Position numbers and translations under genes: made by a program | Notes under the pieces: model-generated | Database searches by the model: none | Told to the model about the DNA's origin: nothing | Seen by the model: the letters and a program-made list of their open reading frames with translations, nothing else | DNA from: Serripes groenlandicus | Taxonomy: Eukaryota; Mollusca; Bivalvia; Cardiida; Cardiidae | Reading direction: 5' to 3' | NCBI GenBank assembly: GCA_031761405.1 | Contig: JASEVX010000003.1 | Span: 65,214,927 to 65,278,926 of the forward strand | DNA: 64,000 nt | Shown: positions 43,919 through 52,700 of the stretch, in pieces | Numbering within the stretch: position 1 is the stretch's first letter | How the letters are laid out: each line of letters starts with the position of its first letter

Positions 43919-44008
43919 CTGGTGTATTCCCTAGCACACTTGCTCCAATTAACAGTGCATACAATGACATACAAGCGAGATATGACAGTCGTGGCGGATA
44001 TTCTTGAC
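43919..44008 (-). CDS. Signal-peptide exon (putative first coding exon)
   Basis: Reading leftwards, a pyrimidine-rich tract ending TTTTCCAG precedes the exon, and CCAG|GTATGT is the donor at 43918. An ATG at 43970-43968 opens the stretch MSLYALLIGASVLGNTPG, a short hydrophobic core ending in small residues, as in a cleavable secretory signal peptide. The coding part ends after one base of a codon, matching the phase-1 acceptors of all module exons further left. The whole 90-bp exon is also 1-1 symmetric and open, so translation could start in an upstream exon; the ATG context is weak (T at -3). The nearest module exon is 12.3 kb away, beyond a 9.4-kb satellite. Linkage to the modules is inferred from strand, phase and the expected domain order. 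Confidence 0.5.
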
Positions 44009-44595
44009 CTGGAAAACAAACAACACATGACAATTGTAAAATGAAAGTATATATAGAAATATATTTTAAGTTTAAATTTTGTAATTAATATTTTTAAAAG
44101 CAAATTTCTTTGGAGATTATTCTATTGCTTACGTGATTTCAAATCGAATCCATGTTCCGGTTGATATCTTAACAAGTAACCGCATATTATTGTGTGTTAG
44201 TGACGGCCTTATTGGCGGGATGGGTAAACTGGAATTAGTTCATTCATTTAAAAAATATATATTCCACAGATGCATGTGCTTTCACTGGCAGTATATACAT
44301 TCTACGAATATCAAGACATCTCTTTGTAGCCGAAATGGTGTTCAGTAATGGAAAACTAGTGTAGAAAGAGATATTTGAAGTAATTTCTTTGCCGATATTG
44401 TAATAAGACTTTAACAATAGGTACTGATTCCAGTCTATATTTCGATGAATGTCTGTGGAATTCGCCTACTATAGCAATTGACTCCAACAAACCCACTGCT
44501 TAAAAGAGAGAGTTTAATCATTGAAAACGAACAAGACATAAATATTGTAAAATATATTATGTGTCTTTGACAGTGAAATATTCCATCGTTTACCT
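44009..44595. other. Upstream region of the signal-peptide exon
   Basis: Non-coding AT-rich sequence. In the gene's direction it supplies the pyrimidine-rich acceptor tract, so at least one upstream (5'UTR) exon should exist; none could be identified. Confidence 0.35.
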
Positions 44596-44597
44596 TT

Positions 44598-44810
44598 TCA
44601 GATCGTCACTGGCAATTATGAGGGTTTTTTAGCAAACAATATAGATTCGGGTGAGTCGATCAGCTCGTTACGAGCTGTCTCACCTGAAATCAGGATTGTT
44701 TGCATTTTAGTAATCAAAACATTTCAAAACTCTTATTACATAAGAAATGGAGCTACCCGACTTTTAAACATAGAAGGGTCTACATAAGGAACTCGGCGCT
44801 GAAAGAGTTC
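44598..44810. mobile_element. M3 MITE-like element, inverted copy
   Basis: The centre CAGCTCGTTACGAGCTGTCT is flanked by GGTGAGTC and TCACCTGA; ends GGCGCTGAAAGAGTTC at right, with AAGAAATGGAGCTACCCGAC and ATAGAAGGGTCTAC inside. Confidence 0.82.
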
Positions 44811-44936
44811 AAGTTGTGTGTTTGTAAAAACTAATTCCCAGAACGCCTTCCGGGAAATCGTAGTTTGCCTTTTTACATGTCTTATTGTCTTCATACTATA
44901 TGAACGTATTCGCTCGACTGTGTGTATAAATTGCCT

Positions 44937-45145
44937 GAACCCCTTCTCACACACAAACAAATCTAAAGCAGACGACTTTGGAAACATCTAGGCAAAAGCC
45001 GAAGGAAAATCTTTATAAATGAATGTATAATTGCTGAAAAAGGTTGAAAGCATTGTGGCAAAAGGAAAAAAATTGCTCAGCTTTAGCAATTTCTCATTTT
45101 GTCTAAATGTCTTTAAACGTCGTCTGCTGTAGATGCGTCGTAAAA
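44937..45145. mobile_element. M1 MITE-like element
   Basis: GAACCCCTTCTCACACAC, AAAGCAGACGACTTTGG, hairpin AAATTGCTCAGCTTTAGC / AATTTCTCATTTTG and CGTCGTCTGCTGTAGATGCG. The right end is replaced by an M2 element at 45176. Confidence 0.75.
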
Positions 45146-45175
45146 TATGGAAACTCTCTATCAATGAAAGTATAT

Positions 45176-45438
45176 ATGAGACGTCGCGAGGAAACCAACA
45201 TTGTGGACTCTGCGTAATGTATCGACCCAGATCAGCCTGCGCAGTCCGCGCATACTGATACGGGCCGACACATTCCGTCTCAGGGGTATAGAGGTATAGA
45301 GTAATGATTCCTGACATAGAAAATCCACAGGAGGTGAAAAGTGCCTATCCGGATTAGCCTCCGCGGCATGCTTAGGCTCATCCGGGTCAATGCTTTACGC
45401 AGAATCCACAATGTTGGTTTTATCGCGGGACGGCTCAT
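45176..45438. mobile_element. M2 MITE-like element
   Basis: ATGAGACGTCGCGAGGAAAC to TTTTATCGCGGGACGGCTCA, with ATCGACCCAGATCAGCCTG, GACACATTCCGTCTCAGG and TTAGGCTCATCCGGGTCAA. The 1-bp deletion in the left terminal repeat is the main difference from other copies. Confidence 0.87.
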
Positions 45439-45449
45439 ATTTTGTTGAC

Positions 45450-45573
45450 TTATAGTTGAAAGCATTGTACAAATAATGGAAATAGGAGAGTAATTTCTCC
45501 GTTTTGCCGCAATGTTTTAACAAAAATCGTCTGCTACAGATGTTTCGAAATGCGCCCGCATAGTGGAAAGGAT
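45450..45573. mobile_element. M1 MITE-like element, partial
   Basis: AGTTGAAAGCATTGTAC, AGTAATTTCTCCGTTTTGCC, ATCGTCTGCTACAGATG and AGTGGAAAGGATT. Possibly the other part of the 44937 copy, separated by the M2 insertion at 45176-45438. Confidence 0.6.
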
Positions 45574-45854
45574 TCAGCTTTTGTTACCATCATTTAAATT
45601 TGAGATCGGTCGAGATATTTTATACAGGACCTAACTTTTTCAAATCAGACACTTTTGAGGTAGATGGACGGATTTGCAATAACTGAAGCTAATATGAGCG
45701 GTACTGTACGAACCCATACCATAGAGCAAGTACGATCAATGTAGATCCAGATCAGCCTGTGCATCACCACGGTCTAATCTGGATTTGAACTGGTCGTCAT
45801 ACAATCACATAAGCTGTGGGAACTTATGATAAATAGTTCATGCATTTGAAATTT

Positions 45855-45960
45855 ATTAAGATTCAAGATTATTTTATTGGTAATACAAGGCCTCCGGCCC
45901 ACAATACAATTATAGATACATATTGTTTTTAACATTGAGTGACGTGTTTCAAAGTATGGA
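45855..45960 (-). mobile_element. LINE 3'-terminal fragment
   Basis: On the minus strand TTGTGGGCCGGAGGCCTTG is followed by TATTACCAATAAAATAATC and TTGAATC, a pattern seen at the 3' ends of molluscan non-LTR retrotransposons. No coding part remains. Confidence 0.45.
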
Positions 45961-46050
45961 AAGAAAACAAGTTTATAGAGTATTCAAGGTTGGTTAACGA
46001 GATGTTTTCAATTCAGCTCCGATCAAATCGCATCAGGTTTGTAGCAGTGC

Positions 46051-46345
46051 CCGTCGAGTCCCTGTAGCTCAGTCGGTAACGACGCGGGCTGTCAATCCAG
46101 GGGTTGTGAGTTCGAATCCCGGCTCGGCCAACTTTCTTTCCGACGTTTGACGAAAGTAATTGCGACATGCGTCATTCGTCTTCCACCAATGGGCTAAGTC
46201 TATGTGGAAAAGCAGCCGGTTGCTTGGGAAAGATTGTTGTGTGGAGTACTGGTGCGAGAAAACCAGGAAACACATGAGTAGGTGAACTGGCCGCCGTGAT
46301 ATGACTGAGAAATTGTTAAAAACGGCGTTAAACCCAATCAATCAA
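46051..46345 (+). mobile_element. SINE-A, full length, with target-site duplication
   Basis: The tRNA-derived head has GTAGCTCAGTCGGTAACGA (A box) and GTTCGAATCCCGG (B box). The body has TCGTCTTCCACCAATGGGC, TATGTGGAAAAGCAGCC and GGTGAACTGGCCGCCGTG; the 3' core is ATATGACTGAGAAATTG and AACGGCGTTAAACCC, with an AATCA tail. TTGTAGCAGTGC is duplicated at 46039-46050 and 46346-46357. The head is not a functional tRNA gene because it continues into the SINE body and the stems pair poorly. Confidence 0.9.
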
Positions 46346-46359
46346 TTGTAGCAGTGCTC

Positions 46360-47150
46360 TTATTTCTAACTTAATGACTTTGAGATTTTTTTTGAAATTG
46401 GTTAGATGCAAGCAAGTGTTGGATATCTCATTATAACCATGTCATTTGTTTTAAACAAGATAGTAAAATAGGTGGATGCACTAACAGTTTTTTATACACT
46501 AACGGTGGTTTTCCCAGTGTATGGCTCATAAATGTATTGTGTTGAAATAAATTAACTTACCCATATTCAAAGATGCTTGCATATAATCCGATCCAATGAT
46601 CACCACAGATAAATAGTGAAACTTTATTTTTTATGAATAAATAATAAACAGCCAGTTATCAAGTTTTTTTCTTCATTAAAGTAGAAATCCATCCCCTAAT
46701 TAGAGTATCTTTATGATATTTTAAAATGAACTCGTCCGAAGACAAAATTCTATAATACTGACTTTTCGAATTCGAGATACAATTTAAATAGTTTTAGATA
46801 AAGATAAAAAAATCCGACAACTGTAAACTGGTTAAAAAGGGCCAATCTCTGCGGAAGTAGAGTGTTTAAACGGCAAGGAGAAAACAATTATTAAAAAAAG
46901 AAAAGAATGAATAATACAAATGTTCCAAAAGGTTCATATCACCAACCCATATTTTTAAGGAATGGTATATAGGTTTGCCTGCTGTTGTTTAAGCTGAAAT
47001 TAAAAACCGATATATTTCATAATTCAATAAGTGGCCCATGGTTTGACCATGACGCGCAGTATAAGCCACGACATGATAAAACTCTCCTCCAGAAACTGCG
47101 GATCATCGCAGATCCATTTCAGCCTGGGTATCCTTCATTCTCACCCACGT
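46360..47150. other. AT-rich stretch without recognisable gene
   Basis: No module exon, repeat boundary or coding frame of interest was seen. Confidence 0.35.
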
Positions 47151-47151
47151 G

Positions 47152-47395
47152 TATATCGAGGGCTTGGCGAGAAACGGTTGTAACTAAAATTGGATTTTTT
47201 TTTTACCAAGGTTAATCACCTCGTCATAAAGTCTGTATAAGCGTAAAATCGTGTTTCTTGGTAAGCAATGAAAATGTAGGTGCCATTGCTCGTTAAATTT
47301 TAATTGTTTTCAAAGGGGTCAAAATTGCCCCTAAACCAGGGTTTTCAAAATGTTTTTTTTAGTTACAACCGTTTCACGCCAAGCCTTCGATATGC
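47152..47395. mobile_element. Inverted-repeat (MITE-like) element, about 245 bp
   Basis: Arms of about 37 bp: ATATCGAGGGCTTGGCGAGA with ACGGTTGTAACTAAAA, and TTAGTTACAACCGTTTCACG with CCAAGCCTTCGATAT. The interior has CAAAATTGCCCCTAAACC and no coding frame. Different from M1-M3. Confidence 0.82.
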
Positions 47396-47457
47396 AGAAG
47401 ATCATTTAATCCTTTCCTTCTTGCAGACACGTTTTTTTTAAGACGCACGGAGAATGT

Positions 47458-47688
47458 TTTAACCCTTTCCCTCATAGGACAATTCTGCAGCAGACGACTT
47501 TGAACTTATTTTGTCAAAAACTAGAAAATCTCTATAATTGAATGGATAACCTATGACTTAAAGGGGAAAACATTGTGTCAAAGGGAGAAATTGCTCGTTT
47601 TGAGCAATTTCTTCTTTTGTCACTATGTTTTCAAAAGGCCGTCTGCTGCAGAGGCGCCAGAAAGCGTCTATATGAGGGAGACGGTTAA
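47458..47688. mobile_element. M1 MITE-like element
   Basis: TAACCCTTTCCCTCATAGG to TATGAGGGAGACGGTTAA, with TTCTGCAGCAGACGAC, hairpin AAATTGCTCGTTTTGAGC and CCGTCTGCTGCAGAGGCG. Confidence 0.85.
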
Positions 47689-47869
47689 GAGATTTATAGT
47701 ATCGGGCACTGTTCGTCCAAGCTTCCTGGACGCTTGCAGAGAAAGATTACACGTATGGCCAACGCAATCTCATTACAAACAGTCATAAACCACTTTTGTA
47801 TAGCAGTTCCCCCCGTCTATAGCCACCACTTTTTTTTAAACATTGCCCAGTTACGCATTGTCTGCATAA

Positions 47870-47965
47870 ATGACCCTGTAATTAAAGACCACATGTGAAC
47901 AAAGACCAGATTATTTCGTTGCCAATGGGTGGTCTTTAAACACAGGTTGAACTTATATGTTCTGC
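47870..47965. mobile_element. Tigger-type terminal-repeat MITE fragment
   Basis: ATTAAAGACCACATGTG and GGGTGGTCTTTAAACACAGG followed by TTGAAC face each other, resembling the CCTGTCTTAAGCAGCC hairpin near the Tigger terminus at 5.9 kb. Confidence 0.4.
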
Positions 47966-48289
47966 GAAGAGTTGTTGTCATTTCACAAGCGACTATAGAA
48001 GTATGCAATAGCAGTGCATTTTCGATAACTAGAATGTATTGTTTAACTCGATTTTTTTTTTTTAACTGATATAACTTTGGAGACTACAGTGTAGACGAAG
48101 TTTTCGTGGATGGATTCTGTCACTGGTTTGCAGTTTTCATAATAAACACTTAAGTGACAATACATAAATATACGAAGCAGACAATAATAATTGAATTAAC
48201 TTATAAACTTTATTCGGCGATCACTCGAAGACGCCGATAGCTCGAGGTAACTTCCGCGATCCTTTCGACATCGAGTAATTGCGAGATCA

Positions 48290-48605
48290 GTTTTATAAAT
48301 TCTGAAAAGTACAATTAATTTCGTTTTACATTCTGGATATATTTTGAACATTTAATTAATTTCGTTTTATAATCTAAATAAACAATTAATTTCGTTCTAT
48401 ATTCGGAATATATAATAAATTTCGTTTAATTATTATGAAAATAAAATTTATTTCGCTTTATATTTTGAAAACACAATAAATTTCGTTTTTATATACAATG
48501 AAAATAAAACTTATTTCGTTTTATGTTCTGAAGACACAAAAAATTTCGTTTAATATTCACAATACACAATAAATTTCATTTTACATTTTGAATAAACAAT
48601 AAATA
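48290..48605. repeat. Degenerate tandem repeat, about 32-36 bp unit
   Basis: About nine copies built on ACAATAAATTTCGTTTTA with a variable ATATTCTGAA segment. Divergent units, AT-rich. Confidence 0.75.
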
Positions 48606-49014
48606 TAAGAAATTCTGAAGGTGGATTTTCGTGTGACGTTGCTCAAATTTAAAAGGAGCACCTGCTTGTTTCGCGTGCCGTGGCGCATTTATGTCAATAC
48701 CCACTGTTTTATTGTCGTCATGTATTCTGTAGACGCTAATTAATTTCGATCAGAAAAGAAAACTAATGTTACCTAATTTTTTAACGATTTTTTTTGTCTG
48801 TTTACTTGTTGTGTCAATTTAAACTACTTTCCAAAATTGAATATATTCGTAGATAAGTATCGGACGTGTTAAGTAAATGAGTTTATGATTAAAACAAACC
48901 CCGAAATGCAAGTATTATTTTAAACGAGAAATTGTTCGTCATGACTATAGTGTTTCTAATACCATCTGTGCTGTAGATATACAAATGAAGTTAATGTGTT
49001 TATCTGAGAAATTG

Positions 49015-49223
49015 CTAACCCTTCCCCTTATATAAACAAACTCTTTTAGTCGATTTAATAGGAGACCTATTTTTTAAAACACTTCACGGGAACTCGAAAA
49101 ATTAATGAAACTTTATTCAAGTATTGTACTTTCATTTATAGAGAGTTACAATATGTTAGACTAAATGTTTTCAAAGTCGTCTGCTTCAAATTGTGTATTG
49201 GGTAGGATAGGGGAAAGGGTTAA
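49015..49223. mobile_element. M1 MITE-like element, diverged
   Basis: CTAACCCTTCCCCTTATAT to AGGGGAAAGGGTTAA, with GTTTTCAAAGTCGTCTGCTT. The central hairpin is largely eroded. Confidence 0.7.
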
Positions 49224-49224
49224 T

Positions 49225-49455
49225 CAATAAAGAACAACGTTAAACAGCTATTATATCAACCAATGCAAATAATTCATACATTATATAAAACAAAAATGGG
49301 GACCAGCCAAAGAACAACGTTTGACAGCTTGCAAATAATTCATACATTATATAAAACAAAAATGGAAACCAGCCAAAGAACAACGTTTGACAGCTACTAT
49401 ATCAACTAATGCAAATAATTCATACATTATATAAAACAAAAATGGGGACCAGCCG
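49225..49455. repeat. Tandem repeat, about 66-86 bp unit, three copies
   Basis: AAAGAACAACGTTTGACAGC, then AATAATTCATACATTATATA and AAACAAAAATGGGGACCAGC recur three times. The middle copy lacks a TATATCAACTAATG segment. Confidence 0.88.
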
Positions 49456-49516
49456 GTACCTGAGAAAACATCTCTTTGGTAAAATGCAATGAATCACATT
49501 GATAATTATACATCAA

Positions 49517-49697
49517 ATGAGCCGTCCCGCGAGAAAACCAACATTATGGACTCTGCGTTCCGTCTCCGGGGGATAGAGGTATAGATACAGGTATAGCGGA
49601 GAAAAGTGTCGGGTAAGCCTGCGCGGCATGCTCAGGCTGATCTGTGTCAATATTTTACGCAGAGTCCACAATGTTGGTTTTCTCGCGGGACAGCTCA
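49517..49697. mobile_element. M2 MITE-like element, internally shortened
   Basis: ATGAGCCGTCCCGCGAGAAA to TTTCTCGCGGGACAGCTCA. Two internal deletions remove the ATCGACCCAGATC block and part of the GAGTAATGATTCCTG block. Confidence 0.85.
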
Positions 49698-49770
49698 AAT
49701 GTCATTGCAGGTGTCTTCCAAAGATATTCCTTGTTAGTGGTCCTGTTCAAATTTGAACAACCGTCTCTTA

Positions 49771-52700
49771 GGTGTAGTGGTACAGCGTCCGTCACGGTGG
49801 TGTAGTGGTACAGCGTCCGTCACGGTGGTGTAGTGGTACAGCGTCCGTCACGGTGGTGTAGTGGTACAGTGTCCGTCACGGTGGTGTAGTGGTACAGCGT
49901 CCGTCACGGTGGTGTAGTGGTACAGTGTCCGTCACGGTCCGTCACGGTGGTGTAGTGGTACAGTGTCCGTCACGGTGGTGTAGTGGTACAGTGTCCGTCA
50001 CGGTGGTGTAGTGGTACAGTGTCCGTCACGGTGGTGTAGTGGTATAGCGTCCGTCACGGTGGTGTAGTGGTACAGTGTCCGTCACGGTGGTGTAGTGGTA
50101 CAGTGTCCGTCACGGTGGTGTAGTGGTACAGTGTCCGTCACGGTGGTGTAGTGGTACAGTGTCCGTCACGGTGGTGTAGTGGTACGGTGTCCGTCACGGT
50201 GGTGTAGTGGTACGGTGTCCGTCACGGTGGTGTAGTGGTACATCGTCCGTCACGGTGGTGTAGTGGTACAGCGTCCGTCACGGTGGTGTAGTGGTACAGT
50301 GTCCGTCACGGTGGTGTAGTGGTACAGCGTCCGTCACGGTGGTGTAGTGGTACAGTGTCCGTCACGGTGGTGTAGTGGTACAGTGTCCGTCACGGTGGTG
50401 TAGTGGTACAGTGTCCGTCACGGTGGTGTAGTGGTACAGTGTCCGTCACGGTGGTGTAGTGGTACAGTGTCCGTCACGGTGGTGTAGTGGTACAGTGTCC
50501 GTCACGGTGGTGTAGTGGTATAGCGTCCGTCACGGTGGTGTAGTGGTACAGTGTCCGTCACGGTGGTGTAGTGGTACAGTGTCCGTCACGGTGGTGTAGT
50601 GGTACAGTGTCCGTCAGGGTGGTGTAGTGGTATAGCGTCCGTCACGGTGGTGTAGTGGTACAGTGTCCGTCACGGTGGTGTAGTGGTACAGTGTCCGTCA
50701 GGGTGGTGTAGTGGTATAGCGTCCGTCACGGTGGTGTAGTGGTACAGTGTCCGTCACGGTGGTGTAGTGGTACAGTGTCCGTCAGGGTGGTGTAGTGGTA
50801 TAGCGTCCGTCACGGTGGTGTAGTGGTACAGTGTCCGTCACGGTGGTGTAGTGGTACAGCGTCCGTCACGGTGGTGTAGTGGTACAGTGTCCGTCACGGT
50901 GGTGTAGTGGTACAGTGTCCGTCACGGTGGTGTAGTGGTACAGCGTCCGTCACGGTGGTGTAGTGGTACAGTGTCCGTCACGGTGGTGTAGTGGTATAGC
51001 GTCCGTCACGGTGGTGTAGTGGTACAGTGTCCGTCACGGTGGTGTAGTGGTATAGCGTCCGTCACGGTGGTGTAGTGGTACAGCGTCCGTCACGGTGGTG
51101 TAGTGGTACAGTGTCCGTCACGGTGGTGTAGTGGTACAGTGTCCGTCACGGTGGTGTAGTGGTACAGCGTCCGTCACGGTGGTGTAGTGGTACAGTGTCC
51201 GTCACGGTGGTGTAGTGGTACAGTGTCCGTCACGGTGGTGTAGTGGTACAGCGTCCGTCACGGTGGTGTAGTGGTATAGCGTCCGTCACGGTGGTGGTGT
51301 AGTGGTACAGTGTCCGTCACGGTGGTGTAGTGGTACAGTGTCCGTCACGGTGGTGTAGTGGTACAGTGTCCGTCACGGTGGTGTAGTGGTACAGTGTCCG
51401 TCACGGTGGTGTAGTGGTACAGTGTCCGTCACGGTGGTGTAGTGGTACAGCGTCCGTCACGGTGGTGTAGTGGTATAGCGTCCGTCACGGTGGTGTAGTG
51501 GTACAGCGTGCGTCACGGTGGTGTAGTGGTATAGCGTTCGTCACGGTGGTGTAGTGGTACAGCGTCCGTCACGGTGGTGTAGTGGTATAGCGTCCGTCAC
51601 GGTGGTGTAGTGGTACAGCGTCCGTCACGGTGGTGTAGTGGTACAGTGTCCGTCACGGTGGTGTAGTGGTACAGGGTCCGTCACGGTGGTGTAGTGGTAC
51701 AGCGTCCGTCACGGTGGTGTAGTGGTACAGCGTCCGTCACGGTGGTGTAGTGGTACAGTGTCCGTCACGGTGGTGTAGTGGTACAGTGTCCGTCACGGTG
51801 GTGTAGTGGTACAGTGTCCGTCACGGTGGTGTAGTGGTACAGCGTCCGTCACGGTGTTGTAGTGGTACAGTGTCCGTCACGGTCCGTCACGGTGGTGTAG
51901 TGGTACAGTGTCCGTCACGGTGGTGTAGTGGTACAGCGTCCGTCACGGTGGTGTAGTGGTATAGCGTCCGTCACGGTGGTGTAGTGGTACAGCGTGCGTC
52001 ACGGTGGTGTAGTGGTATAGCGTCCGTCACGGTGGTGTAGTGGTACAGTGTCCGTCACGGTGGTGTAGTGGTACAGCGTCCGTCACGGTGGTGTAGTGGT
52101 ACAGTGTCCGTCACGGTGGTGTAGTGGTACAGCGTCCGTCACGGTGGTGTAGTGGTACAGCGTCCGTCACGGTGGTGTAGTGGTACAGTGTCCGTCACGG
52201 TCCGTCACGGTGGTGTAGTGGTACAGTGTCCGTCACGGTGGTGTAGTGGTACAGTGTCCGTCACGGTGGTGTAGTGGTACAGTGTCCGTCACGGTGGTGT
52301 AGTGGTACAGTGTCCGTCACGGTGGTGTAGTGGTACAGTGTCCGTCACGGTGGTGTAGTGGTACAGTGTCCGTCACGGTGGTGTAGTGGTATAGCGTCCG
52401 TCACGGTGGTGTAGTGGTACAGTGTCCGTCACGGTGGTGTAGTGGTATAGCGTCCGTCACGGTGGTGTAGTGGTACAGTGTCCGTCACGGTGGTGTAGTG
52501 GTACAGTGTCCGTCACGGTGGTGTAGTGGTACAGCGTCCGTCATGGTGGTGTAGTGGTACAGCGTCCGTCACGGTGGTGTAGTGGTACAGCGTCCGTCAC
52601 GGTGGTGTAGTGGTACAGTGTCCGTCACGGTGGTGTAGTGGTACAGCGTCCGTCACGGTGGTGTAGTGGTACAGTGTCCGTCACGGTGGTGTAGTGGTAC

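Larger units (their letters stand above)
2434..44008 (-). other. Gene locus: multi-exon secreted protein built of alternating PAN/apple-like cysteine modules
   Basis: This gene-level entry ties together the exons listed separately. The signal-peptide exon at 43919-44008 is followed leftwards by cysteine-rich exons at 31.5, 30.1, 26.3, 24.3, 23.2, 19.5, 17.9, 17.2, 15.5, 14.0, 13.1, 10.9 and 6.8 kb, and finally 2.4 kb. Every acceptor is AG followed by two bases of a split codon and every donor follows one base of a codon, so all introns are phase 1. Two module types recur: A with ten cysteines and B with eight, sharing CxxxC, a further C and a C near the Y/F-rich strand. That core spacing is typical of PAN/apple domains, which mediate protein or carbohydrate binding outside cells. 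No transmembrane segment or clear 3' end is seen; a usable donor at 2433 suggests the gene continues past the left edge. Several exons are broken, so it may be a partly decaying gene or a pseudogene. Joining into one transcript is inferred from phase and order. Confidence 0.72.

Noticed and set aside
45690..45800. Another M2 MITE copy
   Set aside because: Only AGATCCAGATCAGCCTGTGC resembles M2 and the ends are not recognisable, so it was not listed.
46060..46140. Functional tRNA gene
   Set aside because: A and B boxes are present, but the sequence continues into a SINE body with tail and target-site duplication, and stem pairing is poor.
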